From Thermohalobaculum sp039026295 (GTDB lineage: Bacteria; Pseudomonadota; Alphaproteobacteria; Rhodobacterales; Rhodobacteraceae), in NCBI GenBank assembly GCA_039026295.1, contig JBCCMP010000088.1:1-14078 (forward strand): DNA of 14,078 bases, read 5' to 3'. The notes beneath the pieces are model-generated. The model was not told where the DNA came from. It saw nothing but the letters and a program-made list of their open reading frames with translations, and did not search any database. Shown here piece by piece: positions 6,289 to 13,314 of the stretch (its first letter is position 1; every line of letters begins with the position of its first letter). The position numbers and the translations under genes were made by a program.

Positions 6289-8163
6289 ATGAGTGGAAAA
6301 TCGATTTTTATTTCATATTCCCATGACAGGGCGAATGAAGTCGAGAGGCTTGTAACATTCTTAGAACTGAGTTCTATAAATGTATACTATAGTAAAGAAA
6401 TTCTTTCTGTGCATGGGGAATGGGGCAGACAATTAGAGGATTTTATAGATTGCTCTGATGCAATACTGCTGCTTTATGATGAAAGTTTATCAAAGAAAAA
6501 GCATGGGCATGTTTTTGTTGAAATACTATATGCTCAAAATAAGGATATTCCACTTATTCCAGTTCTAATTGGCGAGGCGATACCAGATATTGATTACTTT
6601 GGTTTGATCGCGCGCCGTCATATACACAGAGTACCATCGATAGACGATCTTCAATCACACGAAGGCTTCCTGCGGGAACTATCCGCCCTAGGGACGTTGG
6701 AAGCCAATCCGGAAGCCCACAAAGCAAACGGAAAAGCGGGTGCTTGGATGCAGCGAGGCGTAACCGCACGACAGTTGTCCCTAGCTCTTTCGTTAGCCTT
6801 TTTGCAATACGAACCACCAGAACAAGTTTTCAATGCCGCTACAATTCTTGAGAGATTGTTGGTTCCGCAATCTGACAATTCTGCGAATAAACCTAGCGAA
6901 GTTTTTGGCACCGCTTCTAGAACTGCGCGCCTAGATGGAATTCAAGGGCTGGTAGCTTACGTGAGCTCTTCCGACTCAGGTTTGGAAGTTCCGATTGTTA
7001 GATTCAAACAGGACGATTGGGCCAGGGATCTCTTAAGTCACGTTTGGATCGAAGAACCTGATGTTCGTGAGAAAATTATGCAATGGGCGGTGGATCTCTG
7101 CCTAGCGGACCCAAATGGTGATATTATCCGGCGCATCGGGGTGAGTATTGGACTGCTTGCGGAGAATAATTTCTATGAGATAGTCAATGGAGTAATTTTC
7201 AATTGGCTGAAAAGACCTGAACCGCAGTTAAGGCGGGTTGCAGATCTTGCGCTCGCCGTCGCAGCAGAAAACTCAAACAACCGAAGTCTTATTGAGGGGG
7301 TTGTAGAAAATCTAATTGAGCTACGAAGTACCGTTTTTTTGTGTGCAGCGCTCGAGTTGTCATGTGGTTACACGGGTATGCGGCTTCCCAATTTGGCTGT
7401 TTCGACGCTCCGGAGAATTGGAAGAAAGATTATCGTAAATGAAAGAATGAGAAGCATTGTGATGAATTCTCCACTTCTTGGCCCGGGCGATGTTGATTTA
7501 TCTTATATAGACAAGGAAGTTCAGCCCGACACTGATGTTCATATGGGCATTGAACCCTCAGATATTGCTTCAGATGAGAATGCTACTTCTCCAGCAACAA
7601 TTGAAGTGGATGTTGATGCGCGCGAGAACGTTATTACTCGAACACCACATTTGTTGAAAGTTGCAACCTTCTTAGGAGAGATTTCGGAATGGGCATCTCA
7701 GCGGGCAAAAACGCAGGACCAAGCGTTGCAACGACAACTTCCATTGTTCATATTACTGGCAGCGTTTCAGAAGGTCCGTTTCCTCCGATCTGAATCTTCA
7801 GACCTACTAACGCTCGAAGATCTAATTGATGTTTCTTTTATCCCTAAGGAGGTTCTTGATCGAATACTGTCTGGATTAACAGAAGCCGCTCTAGCAAAGA
7901 AGAGAATCGAATATTCGCCTAGGATGCATCTAAAGAACGTTGTTCAAAGATTTTCTATGATTAGGAAGTCAACGAGTACTTTACCAGATCCAGATCCATT
8001 TTTAGTTTTCTTGAGTGCCGTGCATGAGAAGATCGAGCGCGAAGCTCCAGGTCAGGCTTATCCTGTTGTGGCTTGGACGGGTGCATTTACGAGCGAGAAG
8101 GATAAAAATATGATCCGACGAGGAGGCCATTTTCGGCGATTTTCATCGGAGACGGACGGATGA
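6289..8163 (+). CDS. TIR-domain protein with a large helical C-terminal region; putative defence effector/sensor
   Basis: This is a 624-residue protein. Residues 4-132 form a TIR domain: SIFISYSHD (5-13), a helix, NVYYSKEI (31-38), DCSDAILLLYDESLS (54-68) and IPLIPVLIG (87-95). E78 in VFVEILYA lies where NAD-cleaving bacterial TIR domains carry their catalytic glutamate. The region 155-400 is rich in amphipathic helices and looks like degenerate HEAT/ARM-type repeats. A Ser/Asp/Thr-rich linker follows (about 410-450), and 485-560 has a pattern compatible with a winged helix (LTLEDLIDVSFIPKEVLD, 507-524). No signal peptide or membrane segment is seen. The ATG at 6289 is chosen because the TIR strand begins just after it; an upstream TTG (6256) would add a poor 11-residue tail. 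Low GC and AT-rich codons set it apart from its surroundings. A TIR NADase effector is the most likely role; scaffold-only TIR is the alternative. Confidence 0.8.
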   Translation: MSGKSIFISYSHDRANEVERLVTFLELSSINVYYSKEILSVHGEWGRQLEDFIDCSDAILLLYDESLSKKKHGHVFVEILYAQNKDIPLIPVLIGEAIPDIDYFGLIARRHIHRVPSIDDLQSHEGFLRELSALGTLEANPEAHKANGKAGAWMQRGVTARQLSLALSLAFLQYEPPEQVFNAATILERLLVPQSDNSANKPSEVFGTASRTARLDGIQGLVAYVSSSDSGLEVPIVRFKQDDWARDLLSHVWIEEPDVREKIMQWAVDLCLADPNGDIIRRIGVSIGLLAENNFYEIVNGVIFNWLKRPEPQLRRVADLALAVAAENSNNRSLIEGVVENLIELRSTVFLCAALELSCGYTGMRLPNLAVSTLRRIGRKIIVNERMRSIVMNSPLLGPGDVDLSYIDKEVQPDTDVHMGIEPSDIASDENATSPATIEVDVDARENVITRTPHLLKVATFLGEISEWASQRAKTQDQALQRQLPLFILLAAFQKVRFLRSESSDLLTLEDLIDVSFIPKEVLDRILSGLTEAALAKKRIEYSPRMHLKNVVQRFSMIRKSTSTLPDPDPFLVFLSAVHEKIEREAPGQAYPVVAWTGAFTSEKDKNMIRRGGHFRRFSSETDG

Positions 8164-8966
8164 GCCTTGTCACAGAGCATGATCAATTGCCAACGCGATT
8201 AGCAGGTCACACGATCATTGGACGTACCAAAAGGCACCTCGTCGACATCGGTGAGGCTGGATATTTGAGTTGGTTCCAAAGAAATTTCACGAAATTTGAC
8301 AAGTTCTGGCAGATAGATCTCAGGCAGCAACACCTTCAAATTGAAGAACGATGTGAAACATCCACACCAATGCAGTATTTCACAGTAAAGGGAAAAGTAT
8401 TATTTTCAGTAGAAAACGCTTTAATTTTGGTTGAAGAGGGAAATTCAGTTGAAGCTGATTTGGAGATTCCCGTCAAGAACCGGTTGGATGAGTTATCGGC
8501 ACTACTGCCACCAGAGGATTATCGACATCTTGAACGGCAATCGAGGTTGGCGGTCACTGACATTTTTTTAGCTTCTGCCTACAAACTGCTGGCACTGTCA
8601 ATTGTTGTAGAACCACCTGAGGGATACAAAAGTGCAGTCAAAAACGTATTTGATGAGCATATGCGAGGCGAGGGTCAATCGGCAGTTTCTGACCGTGCTC
8701 GACTGGCTCTGACGAATCCAGTTGAGGAGCGTGAGCTAGCGATTTTGATGGGCAACAACGAACTCGCCAAAGCGCTTGGAGATGTTATGAATAGCCGTCA
8801 TGAAGCATTGCTTCAAGAATATGAGATTATAAGAAAGGCTATGAATGATGGCATTCTAGACGAGGGTACATTGGATGCGTTTAAGGAAAAAATCCTTAAT
8901 TTCAATCTTATCAATGGGCCTAAGGAAGAAGTTAAGAAGATTGAGCACAAAAAAAATATCCGGTGA
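8160..8966 (+). CDS. uncharacterised partner of the TIR protein (possibly SPFH/Band 7-like)
   Basis: I do not recognise this 268-residue protein with certainty. Its ATG overlaps the TIR-gene stop as ATGA, with GGAG 8 bases upstream, so the two are translationally coupled and probably act together. Residues 45-165 show alternating strands and a helix: FWQIDLRQQHLQIEE (49-63), TPMQYFTVKGKVLFSV (69-84), then DYRHLERQSRLAVTDIF (120-136), LALSIVVEPPEGYKSAV (144-160). That order resembles SPFH/Band 7 domains, where a sheet carrying a conserved Thr-x-(D/K)-G turn precedes a helical run and a strand. The N-terminal membrane anchor usual in SPFH proteins is absent. The C-terminal 100 residues are helical with a Lys-rich tail. 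Composition is AT-rich like the TIR gene. The SPFH link is a weak inference. Confidence 0.75.
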   Translation: MSLVTEHDQLPTRLAGHTIIGRTKRHLVDIGEAGYLSWFQRNFTKFDKFWQIDLRQQHLQIEERCETSTPMQYFTVKGKVLFSVENALILVEEGNSVEADLEIPVKNRLDELSALLPPEDYRHLERQSRLAVTDIFLASAYKLLALSIVVEPPEGYKSAVKNVFDEHMRGEGQSAVSDRARLALTNPVEERELAILMGNNELAKALGDVMNSRHEALLQEYEIIRKAMNDGILDEGTLDAFKEKILNFNLINGPKEEVKKIEHKKNIR

Positions 8967-9002
8967 ATTTTGATTCACAATTTGGCTGAACGACGTTTTT
9001 TT
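8963..9002 (+). terminator. weak terminator candidate after the TIR gene pair
   Basis: GTGAAT/ATTCAC is a perfect 6-bp stem with loop TTTG (8963-8978), overlapping the stop codon. A run of seven T follows at 8996-9002. The 17 bases between stem and T-run and the AT-rich stem make this a poor intrinsic terminator, so it is offered only as the best candidate at this operon end. Confidence 0.25.
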
Positions 9003-9558
9003 ATTGGAATACATAAAGCTGATTTGTTGCATTTGCTCTTATTCATACATCCCTAAGGGCAGATCATATCGCAGCGTCGTATGTTCGCAATTATCAAGTA
9101 TGTATATTGTCGGCTGGTGTCCGCATTTACTTCGTCCAGCAAACTAATGTCCGTTTCAAACTGGCTGCACCGAAATGTGGCGCTGCAACATTTGGAAGTA
9201 AGGGCTCGAAGCAGCCGTTTTACACTATGGGGAATTCTGTTAGATCCGAGGCCGGTTCGGCCCCGAAAATCTCCCGATGAAATCGGTAGGAGCACTCTCA
9301 AAATTCACGCCAGATTTAACACTTCACCCGAGAGTTGCTATATATCGGAATGCGGCGACATCGCAGCGACTTCTGCCCATCCCGAAACACTGCCGCTGAT
9401 CGGCATTCCCGGCAAAGCTCAAGCATTTCGCACCGTCGGAGGTGTGTATTATTTAGGACCTTGCGGATGATCAGCAATCTGAAGCCAGGCCGGACGCGAT
9501 CATCAACCGCCACTGCAACACGCACACTGCGGAATCTCTGCCATGCAGCGTTATCGGC
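9003..9558. other. gene-less right flank of the accessory island
   Basis: No convincing gene is present. Open frames at 9053-9301 (minus) and 9081-9470 (plus) overlap each other, and neither product resembles a known family. Two neighbouring small hairpins are visible: GGCCG/CGGCC at about 9250-9262 and CCGAT/ATCGG at about 9273-9286. GC rises toward the housekeeping DNA on the right. I see no integrase, transposase, tRNA or clear attachment-site repeat. Confidence 0.6.
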
Positions 9559-9577
9559 GCGGTGCCTCAGGCACCGC
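9559..9577 (-). terminator. GC-rich hairpin spanning the DUF484 stop codon
   Basis: GCGGTGCC and GGCACCGC form a perfect 8-bp stem whose 3-base loop is exactly the TGA stop codon (9569-9567) of the DUF484 gene. No T-run follows on the minus strand. It may act as a factor-dependent terminator or a 3'-end stabiliser of the transaldolase-DUF484 transcript. Confidence 0.4.
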
Positions 9578-10289
9578 CGGCGCCTGCCAGATGCTGCACC
9601 AGCAGGCGTTCGACCACGCCGCCGAAGAAGACCAGCAGGTCGACGCCGTGTGCCGCGTCGAACTTCCTGGGGTCGGACGAGCCGAACACCAGCATCGCGG
9701 TTGCGCCGCCCAGCTCGAGCCGCATGCAGGCTTCCGACTGCACGGGGTTCGCCTCGCCGAAGATCAGTTCCGCCTCGGCACCGGCCTCCCGCAGGACCAC
9801 GGGCTCGGACATCTTGCCGTCCAGCGACATGTAGTCGGATACCGTGCCCTCCGGCAGGGCAAGGACGCGCGCGTCGTTCTGAAGACCAAATCCCGTCGCC
9901 GGACCTGTCTCGGTGACGTCCGTCTCCAGACACAGCCGAGCCTCTTCCACGCCCATGGTCAGGGGCACATCGCCGATCAGCCGCTGCAGAAACGCGGCCA
10001 GATCCGGCGGCTCGATCAGTGCCAGCACCGCCCGGTGAAGCTGCGCCGTGCCCGAGACGTTTTCATAGGCCGCCGCGATCACCGTCCGATGGGTCAGCGC
10101 CAGCTTCTCAAGCCGTCGCTCCAGCCGCTCGACCAGCCGGTCGCGCAGGTCCACCACCTTGCGGTCGCCCTGTTCTTCCCCGACCAGCCGGCGCATGACA
10201 TCGTCGTCATCCAGCACCAGCGCAGGCTCGGCGACGATCAGCGAGCGGATCAGGTCGCGGTCCGCATCGGACAGGGTCAGATCGCTCAC
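9567..10289 (-). CDS. DUF484 family protein
   Basis: This 240-residue cytosolic protein belongs to the DUF484 family, whose structure is GAF-like and whose function is not established. The N-terminus has the usual segment where a short helix is followed by a coiled-coil stretch, (DRDLIRSLIVAEPALVLDDDDVMRRL, about 10-35, landmark only, then a Leu/Arg-rich helix at about 45-70). The C-terminal part shows the typical GSSDPRKFDAAHGVDLLVFFGGVVERLL-type ending (from about 203; F207-like Phe and D-L-L-F-G pattern). The GTG start at 10289 lies 3 bases after the transaldolase stop, with GAAGGG 7 bases upstream inside that gene, so the two are coupled. In many proteobacteria DUF484 is followed by xerC. 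Here it is followed by the gene-less flank of the island, so a displaced neighbour is possible. Confidence 0.85.
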   Translation of the reverse strand: MSDLTLSDADRDLIRSLIVAEPALVLDDDDVMRRLVGEEQGDRKVVDLRDRLVERLERRLEKLALTHRTVIAAAYENVSGTAQLHRAVLALIEPPDLAAFLQRLIGDVPLTMGVEEARLCLETDVTETGPATGFGLQNDARVLALPEGTVSDYMSLDGKMSEPVVLREAGAEAELIFGEANPVQSEACMRLELGGATAMLVFGSSDPRKFDAAHGVDLLVFFGGVVERLLVQHLAGAGGA

Positions 10290-10292
10290 CGC

Positions 10293-10952
10293 TCAGCCCT
10301 TCAGGATCGACTGGCCGGTCTTGGCCCAGTCTGACAGGAACGCCTCCAGACCCTTGTCGGTCAGCGGATGCGACGCCAATTTCTTCAGAACATCCGGCGG
10401 CAGGGTGGCGACATCCGCGCCGATCTTGGCGGACATCAGGACATGGTTCACCGTACGGATCGACGCCGCCAGGATCTGCGTCTCGTACCCGAAATTGTCA
10501 TAGATCTGGCGGATGTCGGCGATCAGGTCCATCCCGTCCAGACCCATATCGTCGAGACGTCCGATAAAGGGAGAGATGAAGGTCGCCCCGGCCTTGGCCG
10601 CCAGCAGGGCTTGGTTTGCAGAGAAGCATAGGGTTACGTTAACCATGTGGCCCGCATCCGACAGGGCCTTGCACGCCTTCAGCCCGTCCCAGGTCAAAGG
10701 AACCTTCACCGCGATGTTCCCCGCGATCTTCGCCAGCTCCCGGCCCTCGGCGATCATTGCCTCGGCCTCGGTCGCCGTAACCTCGGCCGATACCGGGCCG
10801 TCGACGATCTCGCAGATTTCTTTGGTCACCTCCAGGATGTCGCGGCCCGATTTCATGATCAGCGACGGGTTGGTGGTGACCCCGTCGACCATCCCGGTCG
10901 AGGCAAGATCCTTGATCTGGTCAATCTCGGCGGTGTCGACGAAGAATTTCAT
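10293..10952 (-). CDS. tal: TalC/Fsa-type transaldolase
   Basis: This is a short (219-residue) class I aldolase of the transaldolase/fructose-6-phosphate aldolase subfamily, working in the non-oxidative pentose phosphate pathway. It begins MKFFVDTAEI with Asp6 of the active site, followed by GVTTNPSL (24-31). The Schiff-base lysine is K83 in NIAVKVPLTWDG, and SPFIGRLDD (127-135) lines the active site. E. coli FsaA has Tyr131 where this protein has F129; Phe at that place is the transaldolase state, so transaldolase activity is favoured over true fructose-6-phosphate aldolase. The frame is open far upstream, but the ATG at 10952 is right because homology starts there and a G-rich ribosome site precedes it. 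It is divergent from priA and coupled to DUF484. Confidence 0.92.
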   Translation of the reverse strand: MKFFVDTAEIDQIKDLASTGMVDGVTTNPSLIMKSGRDILEVTKEICEIVDGPVSAEVTATEAEAMIAEGRELAKIAGNIAVKVPLTWDGLKACKALSDAGHMVNVTLCFSANQALLAAKAGATFISPFIGRLDDMGLDGMDLIADIRQIYDNFGYETQILAASIRTVNHVLMSAKIGADVATLPPDVLKKLASHPLTDKGLEAFLSDWAKTGQSILKG

Positions 10953-11066
10953 GGCCTGCCCCCCTGCTGGTGCCGCGTCGCGGTGGATTGCGCGGCAACC
11001 TAGCGAAAGGCAAGGGTGGGTGCCAGCCCTGATCCGCGGCCTCCGTCGCCTTTGGCGGGACATCCG

Positions 11067-13238
11067 ATGAACCGTGTCGGCGTGGTCGTGCCCATGCCGT
11101 TCCCTGGCCCGCTGGACTATGCGGTACCCGAGGGGATGGACTCGGCACCGGGCGATTTCGTGAAGGTTGAACTGGGCGCACGCGCCGTCACCGGCGTGGT
11201 CTGGGGACCCGGCGACGGCGCCGTTCCGGCGGAGCGGCTGAAAGAGATTGCGCTGAAGCTGCAAGTCCCGCCGATGCGCGCCGAAATGCGCACCTTTCTG
11301 GACCGGGCGGCGGCCTACACCATGTCGCCGCCGGGCATGATGGTGCGTCTGGCGACACGCGTGCCGGATCTGGGCGCGCCCGCGCGGATGCGCCAGGTCT
11401 GGCGGCGGGGCCAAGAGACACCGGAGCGGATGACCCCCGCCCGGAGCCGCGTGCTGGAGGTTCTCGATGCCCATGGCGGGTTCGGCTTTTCGGCGGCGGA
11501 TCTAGGACGCGAGGCCGGGGTCGGCACCGGCGTCATCAAGGGGCTGGCGGCTCAGGGGGCGCTGATCCCCGATCAGGTTCCCGCAGACGCCCCCTATCCT
11601 GCCCTTTCGGGGTTCGCCATGGCCGGGCATCTCAGTGCCGATCAGGCCAAAGCGGCCGAGGCCCTGCGCGCGGATGTGGCAGCAAAATCCTACGCGGCGA
11701 CGCTGCTTTACGGCGTGACCGGGTCCGGCAAGACCGAGGTCTACCTGGAAGCCGTCGCCGAATGCCTGTCTCAGGGACGGCAGGCCCTGGTCCTGCTGCC
11801 GGAAGTCGCCCTGACCTCAGCCTTTCTCGACCGGGTCGAGGCGCGGTTCGGTGCGCGTCCGGCCGAATGGCACCACGGGGTCACGGGCGTGGAGCGGCGG
11901 CGCTGCTGGCATGCCGTCGCCGACGGTTCGGCAAAGCTGGTGGTGGGTGCCCGGTCGGCGCTTTTCCTGCCCTATGCGGATCTCGGCCTGATCGTGATCG
12001 ACGAGGAACATGAGGGGTCCTACAAGCAGGAGGACGGTGTCCTCTACAATGCCCGCGACATGGCCGTGCTGCGCGCCGCGACAGAGGGTGCAACCGCTGT
12101 TCTGGCAACAGCGACACCGTCGCTGGAGACCTGGGCGAATGCCGAGGCTGGGAAATACAAGCGCCTCGACCTGCCAGAGCGGTTCGGGGCGGCGGTGCTT
12201 CCCGGGATCGAGCTTGTCGATCTGCGCCACGAGAACCCCGGGCGAAATCGCTGGATCTCCCAGCCCCTGGTCCGGATGGCACGGGGCCGACTGGATGCCG
12301 GGGAACAGGTTCTTCTGTTCCTGAATCGCCGGGGGTATGCGCCGTTGACCCTCTGCCGGGCCTGCGGGCACCATTTCGGCTGCCCCAGTTGCGATGCATG
12401 GATGGTCACCCACCGGTTCCGCAACGAATTGCTCTGCCACCAGTGCGGTCATACGGAACGGCTGCCAACCGCCTGCCCCGCGTGCGGAAGGGATGATGCC
12501 ATCGCGATCGTCGGCCCGGGGGTCGAACGTCTGGCCGAGGAAGCACGCATCGTCTTTCCGGGCGCGCGGATCGAGGTGCTGTCCTCCGACCTGATGACGT
12601 CCACCGCGCAGCTCAAGGAACGCATCAACGCGATTGCCGCGGGCGAGGCTGATGTGATCGTCGGCACCCAGATGATTGCGAAGGGGCATAACTTTCCCAA
12701 GCTCACGCTGGTGGGCGTGATCGACGCCGATATGGGGCTGCACGGCGGCGACCTGCGCGCCGCAGAGAAAACGTTTCAGATCCTCCATCAGGTCGCGGGC
12801 CGTGCGGGGCGCGCGGACAAGCGAGGGCTGGCTATGATCCAGACCGTATCCCCGGATCACGGTGTGCTTCGGGCGATCGTCTCGGGCCAGACCGAGGATT
12901 TCTGGCGCGAAGAGGCCGATATCCGGCACGAGGCGGGGATGCCGCCGTTCGGCCGTCTGGCCGGGGTCATCGTCTCTGGCACCGACGAGAAACGGGTGTG
13001 GGATACCGCGCGGGCGCTGGGCGCGGGGGCGCCGATGCTGCACCGCGGCGGAGCGGAGCTTTTCGGCCCGGCCCCCGCCCCCTTTGCCCGGCTGCGCGGC
13101 AAGACGCGTGTGCGGCTGTTGATCAAGGCCCCCAAGGGGCTGGCGCTGCAAAAGCTGCTGACCGAATGGCGCGATCAGGTCAAGGTGCCCAGCGCGGTGA
13201 TGGTCCAGATCGACATCGACCCGCAAAGCTTCCTTTGA
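11067..13238 (+). CDS. priA: primosomal protein N' (replication restart helicase PriA)
   Basis: PriA is a 3'-to-5' superfamily 2 DNA helicase that reloads the replisome at stalled forks. The 723-residue product has the standard layout. The N-terminal 3'-DNA-binding domain (1-100) contains LDYAVPEG and a VKVELGARAVTGVVWG block, and a winged helix follows (about 120-180). Walker A is GVTGSGKT (216-223) and Walker B is DEEH (312-315). The aromatic-rich GSYKQEDG loop comes next. Eight zinc-binding cysteines are present (430, 433, 439, 442, 457, 460, 470, 473). Helicase motifs V/VI are VGTQMIAKGHNFP and QVAGRAGR. The ATG at 11067 is chosen over an in-frame start 17 codons upstream because homology begins with it; the ribosome site (GGCGGGA) is only moderate. 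It is divergent from the transaldolase gene across 114 bases and ends in a terminator. Confidence 0.95.
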   Translation: MNRVGVVVPMPFPGPLDYAVPEGMDSAPGDFVKVELGARAVTGVVWGPGDGAVPAERLKEIALKLQVPPMRAEMRTFLDRAAAYTMSPPGMMVRLATRVPDLGAPARMRQVWRRGQETPERMTPARSRVLEVLDAHGGFGFSAADLGREAGVGTGVIKGLAAQGALIPDQVPADAPYPALSGFAMAGHLSADQAKAAEALRADVAAKSYAATLLYGVTGSGKTEVYLEAVAECLSQGRQALVLLPEVALTSAFLDRVEARFGARPAEWHHGVTGVERRRCWHAVADGSAKLVVGARSALFLPYADLGLIVIDEEHEGSYKQEDGVLYNARDMAVLRAATEGATAVLATATPSLETWANAEAGKYKRLDLPERFGAAVLPGIELVDLRHENPGRNRWISQPLVRMARGRLDAGEQVLLFLNRRGYAPLTLCRACGHHFGCPSCDAWMVTHRFRNELLCHQCGHTERLPTACPACGRDDAIAIVGPGVERLAEEARIVFPGARIEVLSSDLMTSTAQLKERINAIAAGEADVIVGTQMIAKGHNFPKLTLVGVIDADMGLHGGDLRAAEKTFQILHQVAGRAGRADKRGLAMIQTVSPDHGVLRAIVSGQTEDFWREEADIRHEAGMPPFGRLAGVIVSGTDEKRVWDTARALGAGAPMLHRGGAELFGPAPAPFARLRGKTRVRLLIKAPKGLALQKLLTEWRDQVKVPSAVMVQIDIDPQSFL

Positions 13239-13242
13239 CGTC

Positions 13243-13314
13243 TGTGCTGCCGCCTTGGCAGTCTTTTATGTCGCCGCTTTGGCGGTCATCTATGTCGCCG
13301 CTTTGGCGATCTTG
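13243..13314. repeat. three tandem 24-bp units across the priA/mfd junction
   Basis: Two units share an identical 18-base core (13267-13284 and 13291-13308; 21 of 24 positions equal over the full unit). A third, degenerate unit at 13243-13266 matches 17 of 24. Each unit carries a small hairpin with a 5-base loop. Read on the minus strand the period is eight codons and in frame with mfd: the AKAAT peptide followed by a stop occurs twice in succession (TAG at 13292-13290, then TAA at 13268-13266). Confidence 0.75.
13247..13267 (+). terminator. intrinsic terminator of priA
   Basis: CTGCC/GGCAG forms a 5-bp stem with loop GCCTT, followed at once by TCTTTT. It begins 9 bases after the priA stop. 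The stem is short but placement and T-rich tail fit. Confidence 0.55.

Noticed and set aside
6165..6326. A 54-codon frame with a hydrophobic stretch after AGAGGAG.
   Set aside because: It has no ATG/GTG/TTG at proper distance from the ribosome-like site and overlaps the TIR domain out of frame.
6006..9153. The octamer CGGACATT at 6006-6013 and its reverse complement at 9146-9153 as terminal inverted repeats.
   Set aside because: Eight bases is too short, the matches do not extend, and no transposase lies between them.
5720..9248. The 9-base repeat TTAGATCCG at 5720-5728 and 9240-9248 as island attachment sites.
   Set aside because: A 9-base match between two flanks of this size is expected by chance, and no integrase or tRNA is nearby.
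9053..9470. Opposed short frames in the right flank.
   Set aside because: They overlap each other, show no coding character and have no recognisable product.
10953..11474. An N-terminal extension of the transaldolase by 174 codons.
   Set aside because: The extension overlaps priA on the other strand, has a Pro/Arg/His-rich composition, and the family's proteins start at MKFFVDT.
11817..13226. A 469-codon minus-strand open frame.
   Set aside because: It is antisense to priA, which has all helicase and zinc motifs.
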